The notes under the pieces: generated by a model
Databases searched by the model: none
What the model was told of the DNA's origin: nothing
Seen by the model: only the letters and a program-made list of their open reading frames with translations
Shown: piece by piece, positions 1-11,349 of the stretch
Position numbering within the stretch: the first letter of the stretch is position 1
Layout of the letters: every line of letters starts with the position of its first letter
NCBI RefSeq assembly: GCF_000189635.1
Contig: NW_002476405.1
Coordinates: forward strand, 452,069-516,068
DNA: 64,000 bases
Direction of reading: 5' to 3'
Origin: Tetrahymena thermophila SB210
Taxonomy: Eukaryota > Ciliophora > Oligohymenophorea > Hymenostomatida > Tetrahymenidae
Made by a program: the position numbers and the translations under genes

Positions 1-88
1 TAATTATACTCAGTTAGGAGTTTGCAACTTAAATAAAGAAAGCTGCATACGTTGATAATTTAATATTCACTTGACAATTATAAATCAT

Positions 89-1183
89 TCAAATTATAAG
101 TAGCCTTATATTATAAATCAAAAAATTACTTTTCTACTAAAACATAATAATGATTTTCAGTATTTAGTTAGTCTACATTAATAATTGTTGAGTAACACTT
201 TAGTTTTTCATTTAAAATTATGAATTCTTATTTTAGCTTTTCTGCTTTATTTAAAGAACTAAGCTAATGTCCTTTTAGTATGATTATTTAGCCTCTTTTT
301 TAGCTATTAATTCAAATTCTAACTCATCTAAGTAATTTATTTGGAATTCTTCATAAAGTGGATGACTTTAAATCATCTCAAAAATTTCTTTTGGATGGAA
401 TTTCAAAATATTTGCATAATTATTTTAAATCCTTAACAACAAATCTTTTTTTTCTATATAAGTATTAAAAGAATTACAAAATTCATTGATTAAATGTGGA
501 ATATCACTCATTTTGTAATATTTTTCTTCAGGTAATTTTTCTTCATACTCCATTTCACTTAACTATCTATGAGATATATTTTCTTTTTCAATTTTACCTT
601 GTATTTAATCTGATGGATTATTCTTTTGAATGTCAGATTGAATTATCCAATGAGGATCAATAAGATTAAATTTGACTTTTAGTTAATTATCATGAGCTAC
701 ACAAATGTAAAAGTCTTACTCATATTTTTCAGTTTGATAAAAAATATGGAGATTGTTTTTGAAATATTCAGTAATTTATTTCTTAACATTAACAATAAAT
801 CCTATGTTGTTTTCATATTATTATTCAATCTCATTTAAAGTAGAATTAAATTACTCCATTTCAAAAACATAAAAAAATTGATCTTAATCTAAATGATAAC
901 TATCTAGCATACTCAAAATAAGATCACTTCTAAAGGATCTTTGATTTATCTCTTGATAGAATGATTTATACTTCTAATAATTCTATGAAGGACAAATAAT
1001 AAGCATTTTATTTATTTTTTGAGCCTAATCATAAACTCTAACATATGCAAATTTATTTTGTGTAATATATTGATAATTATAATCATCCTTAGGTGAGTTT
1101 AAAAACTCTTTAAGCAAAAAAGTGGGTTTTGCTACCTTCAAACATATTTTTATATAACTTTATGTCAATTATTTGTAAGACAT
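89..1183 (-). CDS. Hypothetical protein, 364 aa, single exon
   Basis: With the ciliate code (TAA/TAG = Gln) the minus strand is open without a break from ATG at 1183 to TGA at 89-91, 365 codons including the stop. The expected spacing between TGA codons by chance at this base composition is about 64 codons, so the length argues for a real gene. The ATG sits in an AAATAAATG-like context usual for Tetrahymena starts. The protein starts MSYKQLTQSY, is soluble, and shows no signal peptide or TM helix. It alternates charged and aromatic stretches (for example QFFYVFEMEQFNSTLNEIE near residue 105) and ends in a Gln/Lys-rich tail and a hydrophobic C-terminus. I do not recognise a family. The C-terminal ~50 residues are low-complexity, so the true stop could differ if an intron lies there. 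It is transcribed away from the receptor array to its right. Confidence 0.6.
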
Positions 1184-1734
1184 TTATTTAATTTTTTGTT
1201 TTTTACAAGAAGAAGCCAATCTTTTGTTTATTATATTTTCTTTCTTTGTTAATTTGATGATGAAAAATATCTTAACTTTCAGAAATTATTGATTACTGAA
1301 TTTACTTCAAATTTTTTAATTTTGAAGGTAAAAGTAAATTAATTTATTAAGTTAGTGCTTATTTTATTAAATAAAATTTTAATACTTTGGTTTTCTTCTT
1401 TCATTTACCTCAATATATTTCTATTCGTGTCCTTAAATATATGAAAAGAAGTTTTTAATATATGATACAATTTTTGATGTTTAATTACTTCAGATTCTTA
1501 TATTAGAATTAAAATAAAATAATAATAATAATAATAGCAATAAAAAGTACTAAACTTAATTAATCAATTATAAAAAAGATAAATCTAATAAAAAAATATT
1601 TTTCAAAATTAATTATATTTTTTAATTTTTAAATTAGTTAGTAACTTTCTTTTCTACAATTTATCTTTTTAATCAAATATTTTTTTCAATATATTGTAGA
1701 AAAATATTTAGATTTTCATTTCTCTTAAAATATA

Positions 1735-1850
1735 TTGAAGGGGGGCAGTCAAGTCAAACAATAAAATTTAAGACTTACTAAAGATCTTATTTGTTAAAAG
1801 GTTTTAAAGGTCAAAATTGGCAAGTAGAACTTTGATTCCCCCCTTCCAAA
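1735..1850. repeat. G/C-rich inverted repeat, ~20-bp arms
   Basis: The left arm at 1735-1753 contains TTGAAGGGGGGCAGTCAAG. The right arm at about 1830-1850 contains TTTGATTCCCCCCTTCCAAA, its near complement. About 75 bases lie between them. A six-G/six-C run is strikingly unlike the surrounding AT-rich DNA. It could fold as a hairpin or mark a small RNA or a protein site; function unknown. Confidence 0.6.
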
Positions 1851-1905
1851 CCAACTCCCTTTGAAGTATAAATGCTGCTATTTTAAATTCTTTTAGATTT
1901 ATTTT

Positions 1906-2900
1906 TAGCTTAATAATCAAAAGTTTAGTTTATTTTTATATTTGAAATCAAAAATTTTGTTACTGCCTATTAATTTTTGAATAGACTCACAAGCTAAATA
2001 TTTTTCGATAACATCAAAATTGAATTTTGCGTGTTTAAATATCAATTATTAAGGGAACTAAAACTAAAATTATCAATTTATATTTATAATTTTCTAGTAA
2101 TTCTAGTGCGAAAGAGTTACTCAAAATTTATAACATATTAGTTTGATATTCATTTTTTAAAGCGTAAAAATAAACATTTATTTGAGCTCATTTTTATTTT
2201 TAGATGCATTTAGATATAAAAATTTAATTTATAATAACAAAAATATTATTAAATCAACAATTGATAAAATTGATGCATCGTTTTAATTACTAATTGATGA
2301 AAAATGGTATCTGGTTAACAATTACTACCATTAATGCAATTATTATCATACAATTTGAAATTTATCTCTAGGATGTGATTTTTAGATCTTATGAATCAGT
2401 ACGAGTAAGATTAATTTCTTAACTTAATAATCAAAGTTTTAGTTTATCTTTATAGTTGTAATCAAACACTTTGTTTCTGCCTTTAATTCTTTGAAAAGAG
2501 TAATCAAGCTAAATATTTTTCGATAACATTAAAATTGAATTTTTGAATATTAATTATGGGAACTAAAAATAAATATATAACTTTTAATATTTTCTAATGA
2601 TTTTTGTGTGAAGATTTGAAATTTATAATATATTAGGTTGACATGCGCTTTTTAAAGTGTAAAAATAGACATTTTTCATCTCATTTTTATTTTTAGATGC
2701 ATTTTTAAAATCCATATATTTTATTACAATCACAAATTACTATTAAGCCAACAATTGATAATATTCATGGGCTTTTTTAATTTCTAATTGATGCAAAAGT
2801 ACGTCAGTTTATCAACTATTACAATTCATGCTATTATTATCGAATTATTAAAAATATTATCTCTAAGATGTGATTTTTAGGTTTTATTAATAATTGAGTA
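1906..2900 (+). repeat. Imperfect direct duplication, ~510-bp period
   Basis: Two diverged copies run head to tail, about 1906-2405 and 2418-2900. Shared landmarks in order are TAATAATCAAA followed by a TTTAGTTTAT run, CAAGCTAAATATTTTTCGAT, GGGAACTAAAA, AGATGCATTT, and GATGTGATTTTTAG. Landmark spacing gives a period of about 514 bp. No frame is open in both copies. Confidence 0.7.
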
Positions 2901-3062
2901 TGAAATGCGTTTCCTTGATTTTATTATCTTACACGAGTTAAAAAGAAATTGAAATAAGTAAAATTGTTTGTATAAATTGTTCTTTTTTTGTCTTAATTCA
3001 GTATAAAAACAAATTATATTGAAAAATAATCAAACAAAAAAGTGAGTAAACAAAATAGGTAT

Positions 3063-6000
3063 ATGAGAATTATTTAATATTTAGTAATTTTTATAGCATT
3101 CAATTGCTTAGTATTAGCTTCTAATGAGGAGAGCTAGAATCTACCATCTCATTTGAGAAAACAGACTAGACAGCTTTAAAGTTGTCCATCCAATTGCGAT
3201 CTTTGTGACTTAGATGGATTTTGCTTGTAGTGTAGTAACTTAAGAGTATTTCCTAACTGCAGCTGTTAGTTAGGATATTATGAATCCTAAGGAACATGCA
3301 AATAATGCAAACCAGGCTGTATGAGTTGTACGTCTGATAATGATTGTTAAGCGTGTTTTTCTATTTACGTTTACAACGCAGCTACAACAAATTGTGATTG
3401 CAATATTCCACATGTGGGAGGTAGAATTAGAGTTTTCAAAAGAAATAATCATTATTTAATGCATTATTTTATAAAATAGGATGTGAAGACTAATAAACTG
3501 GAATTTTAATATACATTACAAGATTGAATACTGATTTAAGATCTTTTGTGGTTACGTTCAATTAGATGATTACCATGGTGGGAGTGCCTTTAGATTAATA
3601 ATTTTCGGGTTCATTTCAAAACTGTTAATAAATTCTTGATCCAAGTACCGTATAGGTCTACAATAATAATTCTCCAACTGAATAGATACCAAATTGTCTA
3701 ATTGATCCCTTAAATAGAAACCAGTTCATTATTTTTTTTAGTAAAATCAAAGAATTAATTCATAATTTTAATAAGTTCTTAAAATTATTCTATTTAAAAA
3801 TAGCTACAGCTCCTAGCTCAAGCATTTACTCATCAAATTAGCCGAAATTTATATTGGCTAATTTGAATGTAAATATCAATTAGAAAGCTATTCCTGCTAC
3901 TCAAATCTATTAAAAAGAGCCTAATGTTAGTGTTTAGCATAATAAAAGAACTAAAATTTGTGCTTTTAGTCTAACTAACTATGTATACCAGTATTCTAGT
4001 ACTTAAGATGTTGCGTTCGTCAGCCTTACTGATATTGGAATTTATAGTGTAGTTAATATTGATAAAATTTAGATAGCAAGCCCTTCTTAGTACTCTAATA
4101 TTTAGTTCACTTTTTCATTAAATATTAATAAATAAGGTTATGAAATTAAATTTAATTCTAATCCATTAATTGATGATACAATTTAACTGTTTGTTTAATG
4201 TTCTATACCTTTTGGAATTACTTAAACTGATACAGCCACAGTTAAAATTTCTTCAACTTAACCATCTTCTCCTTACAGTATATTTATTCCTTATGTAGGA
4301 AATTCCTTTTCCACCTATATCGATGCAGGTTTTATTATAAATGTTTTGAATTTTCCATCTATATAAGATTATCAAATATAAATAAGCTTTATACCTTAGT
4401 TTTAAACCACTCAAACTATCTAATGTAATAGTTTTACTACATTATATAACGTAATTATCCCTGCTTATACGATTAAATATACAACCAGCGTCTATTTGCT
4501 AGTAAATTATTAAATTCATTTATTTATCTTTTAATTAATATTAAAGAAGTTATTCCAAAACCTTCTTAATTACATCATAATACCATCAAATTTTTTTATA
4601 ATTAACTATTTTTTATTTTAAAAATTTTATTTTTATATTTAAGATAAGGGTCTTTGATATAAATGGTATTCTTAGAGGAAAAGGTTATATATAATATATT
4701 AATTTAGCATACTAGTTCTTAGGTTAAAACTCTCTGACTCCAATTAGTTAAAGTAAATTAAATCCTACAGCTAATATTTAAATAGCTTAAGATACTTCGC
4801 AATTCATTTTGTCATAAGCAAAATATTTTAATCCATAATTTTACATTTAGACTTGGTTTTGCCTAGACAGTAATGGTAATCCTTGTCTAGATCCATAATA
4901 GAAACCTCTGAAATTAATTTAGAATGGGAGTAATATAGTGAAAATCAGTGCAAACTCTCTGCCCTTAAATACTTAATACACTATTTACTATTAGCTGATG
5001 AATCAAGGCTTCCCTTTTAGTAAATAGTATGCATCATACTAAATCGACTCCGGTAACTCCTATCCATACGCAATTATTTAAGGAATTATACCTTAAGGAC
5101 TTTAATTTGTAAGAGTTAATTTATAGGATGTTGTCTACGTTAGTATATAACTACATACAGACTTTGCTTATAAAATAAGCTATGCGCAATATACTCTAAC
5201 ACTTAGCTATAATAATGTTTAACATACAATCTAGTAGGTATCTAACTAGTTCTCATTTATACTGTAAGATTATTTTCCTAATCCAGATTTTTCCTAACTT
5301 GTTGGTGTACATTTAACTTATTCAATATATGACTTCTACTTCCAATAGAACATACCTTAGTTAAATTCAAATCCACCCTCTACCATTTATGTAATTCCAC
5401 CTCCTTCTCCTATATCATTGACAATCCGTAAATTTTAATTTATTTTTCTTCTCTTATTTAAATTATTTAAATAATATTTTGTTGATTAATTATAAATTTA
5501 TTTATTTTATAAATAAATATTTTCAAATATTATTAATTATAATCAATATACTTATTTCATTCATTTTTAAAAGTTCTTACAAAATATTTAAACTAGAAAT
5601 TTTTTATTTTTTAATTGCTTTTTAAAATTACATTTTTTTTCTGCTTTTTCAAATTTTTAATTCTTGAAATATAAGGTATATATACATCTATTTCCCATTA
5701 TTTAGTAGAAAAAATTTTATAAAGCAGAATCATTTAAAATTAATAAATATTTTATTTGATTTATTTTATTTAAAATAATAATTAGCGAACTAAGCATACA
5801 CAGCTTTTTAAGATTAAGTTTCAATAACTTTTAATCCCACAGATAAAACAAAATTTTACTAATTTTTCTACTATGAGAGCCAAGCAGATCTACTCTTTGA
5901 AATTTAAAATCCCTTATAACCAAAAAGAAAGATGCTTTCAACTTAGTCTGCTGTATAATAAATAAATTGCTTATTACCTGCTGGAAATATTGTAGTTATG

Positions 6001-8658
6001 GGAGTTTATTTTGATCCACAATACTATACTTATGCAAACACTACATAAACTGTACAAATTAATAATAACAACTTTAATTAGCAAACCATATAAACCTTTG
6101 TTAACAACCAAATGACATAAGCTCAAAGCTACTAAAATTAAAATCTTTACTAGAATGAGATATTTGCATACTAAAACATATTGGGTTCTATTGAGTAGTT
6201 TGAAGCAGCTAACACTTCTCCTTCCTAAGTTAATCAAGTAAAAATATAAATTTTAAATAGACTCATGTAAAGCGTTTGGACTTAGTAGTTTGATGATAGC
6301 TACACTCTTTCTGGTTAAATCATTTAAAAATTAATAGTTTCATAATTTTAGTTGGATCCATAATCATAATTGTTTTAACAGCTCTAATAATCTACTGTAA
6401 GCAGAATTAACTAAATGCATAATGCAGTTCAATAGAAATCAGTTGCTTTATCAATAGCATAAATTAACTTCTTTAGAGAGAACTTTCAAGTTGTATCTAA
6501 CACTTACATGGAGTTAATTAAAGCAAATTCTAACTAAGGATTTATTAGCAACTCTGATATCGAAAATTATACTAATTAAATAATGAATGGATTTACTTAT
6601 TTGCTTCAAACTAACCAGTCTCCTATTGACTTCCCCACATCTCAAGCTAGTTTTCATATTGAAAATAATGACAATCTAGTCTTTTTTAATAATTACTATA
6701 GCTAAGTTGTATAAAATTTAGATCCCTATGCTTCCACTAATTTTAATTATTATGTTACTGTTTCTAGTTGGTCTAATAGCACCTATTTATATCGTGATGA
6801 GCTCATTTAATATAATTAACAATATTTATCTCAAGCTAACCAAACAGTTTAAACTCTATTAAATAGAACTTACGGAATGAAGATACCAAATGTTTATACT
6901 AATAATTAACCCACTCCTTCAAACTCTAGAATGAGATTTTTATAATCTTAGAGCACTAGTGTTCCTAGTGGATTTACTTTGAACTTTGGTCCTGTTTCAT
7001 AAGAAGAAAAGCTTAAGTGCATTTAGCGTCAGCCTACAGGAAACTGGGTTCACAACAGCTGTCAAACCTCAATTGAGATGAAAAATAATTAGAGGATTAT
7101 TAAATGTGTTTGCTAAACACCTCAAGTCACATCTGTTATCTCTGATATAACTTAGTTATTAGATAATAAAAATCTTTAAAAGATCTTCAGTGAAGATGGT
7201 ATTGCTGGTTTAGCTTAACTTACTAATTGGTATGAGTATGCTCCAATATGGACTATGATAGCTCTGAATATTGGCTTTGCTTTTATGCTTTTTGCTGCTT
7301 ACGGTTTTGATAAAGTTGATAAATTAGCAATAAGTTAAACTACTTCTTTAGTTTATCCTATGGACCATTAACACTCAAATAAAAATAGTCAAAAGAAACC
7401 TAAAACACTATTTTTAAAAGTAAAGATAAAAAAAGCAAGTGAGTATAATTTGCAAAATGAGATGTAATTAGAGACACTATAAAAATAAGAAAGCGGACAA
7501 GAAAAACTGGAAGTTTAACAACTTTTAGATGAAAAAGCGGCTTCTAACAATACAGATAGCAAAGAATAAAATAATTAAGGTTAAAATAAATTAAAAGTAA
7601 AAGAGGAGTATTCATCTTAAAATTTTTAAACATAATTATTAATTAACGACAAAAGAAATTCATCAAATTAAATAGAATAAAATGAACTATAAAAATTAAC
7701 ATAGCATTAGTTTAAGCAAGGAAATAAACAGGATTAGCAATCATAAAATAATTAAGTCAAAAAAGTTCAAAATGATGTTTTATTAACTAATATCGAAGTT
7801 ACAGATACCAATAACTTGTTCGATAAAGAACCTTCATTAAAGGAATAAGCTAATTAAGACAAATTTTATCAAAATAAATCTCCATAAAACAAGGATAGAC
7901 ATAGCTTAAAATAATAGGTTTCTATTTATTCCTAAGATGGTCTTAGCAAAGAATAAAATCAATAAAAAAATGAAAACTTAAATGAATAAAAATTATAGAA
8001 AAAAAAGAGCTTAGCTGATGAAGATAGTCTCGAAAAATAAATTAGAAAAGAAGATAAAGAAATTGATAAAATAAAGTAAGAAGAAGAGAAAAAATTCAAA
8101 GATAATTTATCTAGGCAGAAATTGATTGAATATTTAAATACAGAGAAGCCTATTTATGCTATAATGACATATCATACTCTATTTTAAACATTTATCATAT
8201 ACTAAGAAGACTAGTCTAGGCTATTGAGATTTATTATCTATTACAATAAAGTAATATGGCTATTAACTCTTAATTCTATATTTGGAAAAAATATAAGCGT
8301 TGTCTAGGTCATTGTTTTAAGTATTGTTACAACTATAGTACTTTAAGTTGTTACAACAATTATTCAAATACTTTTAAAATATAAGAAACTTAGAATAATA
8401 GGCTTGTTTATTACTTTCTTGTTTTGCTTATTTTGCTATTATAGTATTCTTGTAGTAATTGCTGGGCAATCTGCTGAAGATGCTAATATCTGGATTATCT
8501 CATATTTTGCAGTCTTTATCCTTAATGAATTTGTCATAGGATTTGGTATATGCGCTGCTATGTATTATGCTTGCAAAAAAATTATTCTTAAAGCTCAAAC
8601 CAATACATTTTTAGAATTTCTAGGAGCAAGTCCACTTCTCCAAGCTTTTAGCAGCTGA
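3063..8658 (+). CDS. Polycystin-1-like REJ/GPS membrane protein, array copy 1
   Basis: Proposed exons are 3063-3420, 3480-3740, 3804-4501, 4644-5427 and 5786-8658, giving 1657 aa and ending in TGA. Intron phases 1,1,0,1 match the three paralogues. The order is: signal peptide (MRIIQYLVIFIAFNCLVLA); Cys-rich furin/growth-factor-receptor-like module, residues ~40-130; long beta-rich ectodomain with a REJ-type QTWFCLDSNGNPC at ~508; GPS-like motif at ~1111-1145 (C..R..GNWV..SC then KCVC); TM helix ~1188-1210; Lys/Glu/Gln-rich linker ~1212-1480; and a hydrophobic block ~1495-1640 with 3-4 helices. REJ plus GPS followed by TM1, a loop and more helices is the polycystin-1 plan, but no PLAT domain is visible in the loop and the TM set is short. 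It probably acts at the cell or ciliary surface as a receptor or adhesion protein (inference). Closest to copy 4. Confidence 0.82.
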
Positions 8659-9106
8659 GTTATTATTATAAATAATCAATTAAACACATATTAAAAAATT
8701 ATTTGAAAATTGTATTTTTTTATAAGTAGTCTTTATTCAGACAAAGTTTATTATTTATTCCTAAAGTTAAAATGATTATTTTAAATACTTATTGAAGTTT
8801 TTCCTAATATTATTATAGTTCATCGTATTAATTTAGTTTAATTTAAGAACAATCATTTTCTTATTAAATAAAAATTTGCAAATAAAAACCTTTTCTAATC
8901 TTTCTAAAAAAAATTATCAAAAATTTAAATCCATGAATGAATATTAAAGCCAAAATCAAAAAATAGATTTAAGATATTTTTTTATTATTCACTTTAAAAT
9001 TTTATTATATTCCATAAATTAATTAAAAAATTTTGCAAAATTAACTTGAAGTTTTTTCTTTGATTATAAAGATTTGTATGAATTAAATTTTAATTGAAAA
9101 ATTTTT

Positions 9107-9132
9107 GGTGTTCGGTCTTAAATTCGACACCC
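9107..9132. other. Short hairpin candidate
   Basis: GGTGTTCG and CGACACC flank a ~10-base loop and can pair except for one bulge. It stands out as G/C-rich, and lies ~450 bp downstream of the copy-1 receptor stop. Function unknown. Confidence 0.35.
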
Positions 9133-9221
9133 TTTATTACATATTTTTTGTAAATTATATTTAATATCAATATTTAACTATTATGCTAACCCCAAAATAA
9201 GTAATTCGTCAATCTATTTAT

Positions 9222-9274
9222 TAAGTAAGTAAGTAAATAAGTAAGTAATTAAGTAAATAAGTAAGTAAGTAAGA
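9222..9274 (+). repeat. Tetranucleotide repeat (TAAG/AAGT)
   Basis: About 13 units of AAGT, some changed to AAAT or AATT, run without a break. It is a microsatellite of a kind common between ciliate genes. Confidence 0.85.
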
Positions 9275-11349
9275 ATAATGATTTTATAATTTAATTCAAT
9301 TTCAAAATCTGGTTTAGATAAATGAAATGGAAATGTAAAAAATATGAGTGAATACTCACTCTACCTATCTACTTGGTGAAAAAATATCACTTTCAAATTT
9401 TATTCTTATAAAATGGCTTATAATATGTATGATATTGGATTATCCTAAAAATTAAAAATTAAGATATTCATCAAGCAAATATAATGATTTGTTTGATTGT
9501 ATAATTAACTAAATAAAAATAATCATGGAAAATAAATAGAACAAATAACAAATCTTCAAATAAAATTTAGTTGAGCTAATTAAGAATTGATGCAAAACAA
9601 AATATAAGTAAGTTAGGCAATATTAAGTAAATAAAATTTATATTTTTTATAAAAGTGCTAATTTCTAATTTTAAGGTAAGATTAACTCTAGTTCAGTAAT
9701 TAAATCAAGAAATATTTGATCAAATAAATCTGATTATTAATTACTTGAAACTAAAAAGCTTGAATCTTATATACTTTAAAGCAATAAGAGGATAGAAAAT
9801 AAAAATTAGGGGTTATAGTCAAAACAAAAAAGGCAAACTTAAATAAAACATTGAAAAAAAGCTTATAAAAATAAATAGAACCATATCATACATACATACA
9901 GCATCAATGAAGGATTATTTAAATTTTATTTGTAAACTATTAATACGAATATTGATTTTAAGTGAGACGGTCAGACATCTTTTGTTACAAGCTCTTTTAA
10001 ATCTAAATTTCATTATTATAAAAAATCTGATCATTACTAAGATTGATTATTGATAGTTATTAAAGTAAAGTTTCATCTATATTAATTATGTTTGGGTAGT
10101 TACTCCTAGTATCTAAATATATTAAAGGATAAAAACATAATTTATATCTTATGGGAAAATGTGTTTTGTCTATTTGCTACTGAGCTTATTGATTTTAAGA
10201 TAAGAAATTAATATATAAAATCTACTGATCATCATTATATTTTCAAAAAAGTAACATCAAAATAAAATGCGTTATATACCAAATTTAATAATTAAATTTT
10301 ATAATATTTAAATAACTAAGCAAACAATCATTTTAAATTGAGTAACTTAATCAATTTAAAACTCTAATTAATTATTATTTGAAATTTAGAAGAAATTTTA
10401 CCATTATTTTGTTTATAGTGCGTTAAAAACTTTGGATTAATCATAATAGTATCAATTTGTTTTTAATTTAAAAAAAAGTAAGTCAATTAATGTATCTAGT
10501 AATTTTACTCAGAAAAATCTATTTTTAAACAATCAATTGTGTAAAGACAAATAAATATATCTTTTGATTTAAAAATTATTTATTAATTAATATCATATTA
10601 AATACTAATTTTATATTAGATTTAGTTAATTAATTTATTTTTTCCTTCTTGAAATTTCTTAAATTATTAACAGGGATTTAAATTAAATTATGTTTATATA
10701 AAATCTTCAAGATCTTAAAATAATAAAAATAAATTTTTTGATCTTCAAAATTAATTTAAATGTTGTTCCTCCTTAATTAATTTTAAGTAACTTTTATCTG
10801 ATAAAGTCTAAATTTTCATAAAAGATAATAAAAGGAATTGTTCATCAATTTATTAATTAATGTTTATCTGCAATTTTGTTTGCAAAAAGCTTAAATAAAT
10901 AGTTTTTTTCATATTATCCTAAGACTATAAATTTATCAGAGGTAAAAATATCTGTTGTTATTGCCTGAATTTTTGTTACTGAGCTTGTAATTAAATTTAT
11001 ATTTTTAAAAATATCTTTGTAAAATCAATTTTGATAAATGGTTTGGCTTATTTAGATTACTAGTAATTAATTTATTAAATTCAAGTAGTTATTTATTTAA
11101 AAATAGCTAGTTTACGTTATCAATTTTGTTTTAGTAAACTTTTTATCAAAAATGTTAACCAAAGTTAATCAATTTGTAAAAATAGATTAATTTAATTGTT
11201 TATTTATTTAATTATGTTTTACTTGAATACCAGTCACTATACTCTATAAGTATTACAAGCAAATCAAAAAAAAATAGTTAGTATTACCAAAATCTTAAAT
11301 TCATCAAATCAAGTAAACAATATTAAATTAAAAAGAAATCTCATAAAAT

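Larger units (their letters stand above)
1184..3062. other. Intergenic region with inverted repeat and 0.5-kb duplication
   Basis: No credible coding frame was found. It lies between a minus-strand gene and a plus-strand gene, so promoters for both should be here. It holds a G/C-rich inverted repeat (1735-1850) and a diverged ~510-bp direct duplication (about 1906-2900), listed separately. Confidence 0.6.
8659..11349. other. Intergenic region, 2.7 kb
   Basis: This is the largest gap in the receptor array. It holds a TAAG-type simple repeat (9222-9274) and a short hairpin-forming sequence (9107-9132). A plus-strand frame open from 9484 to 10053 (189 codons before TGA) exists, but its composition is featureless Asn/Ile/Lys and its length is within chance for a code with one stop, so it is not called. 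Confidence 0.5.

Noticed and set aside
1848..1865. Possible chromosome breakage sequence (CAAACCAACTCCCTTTG)
   Set aside because: The Tetrahymena consensus is a strict 15-mer (TAAACCAACCTCTTT). This site needs an insertion and several changes, so it is probably a coincidence beside the inverted repeat.
9484..10053. 189-codon plus-strand open frame in the receptor intergenic region
   Set aside because: With TGA as the only stop, such lengths are expected by chance in 2.7 kb. The translation has featureless Asn/Ile/Lys composition and no paralogue or splice support.
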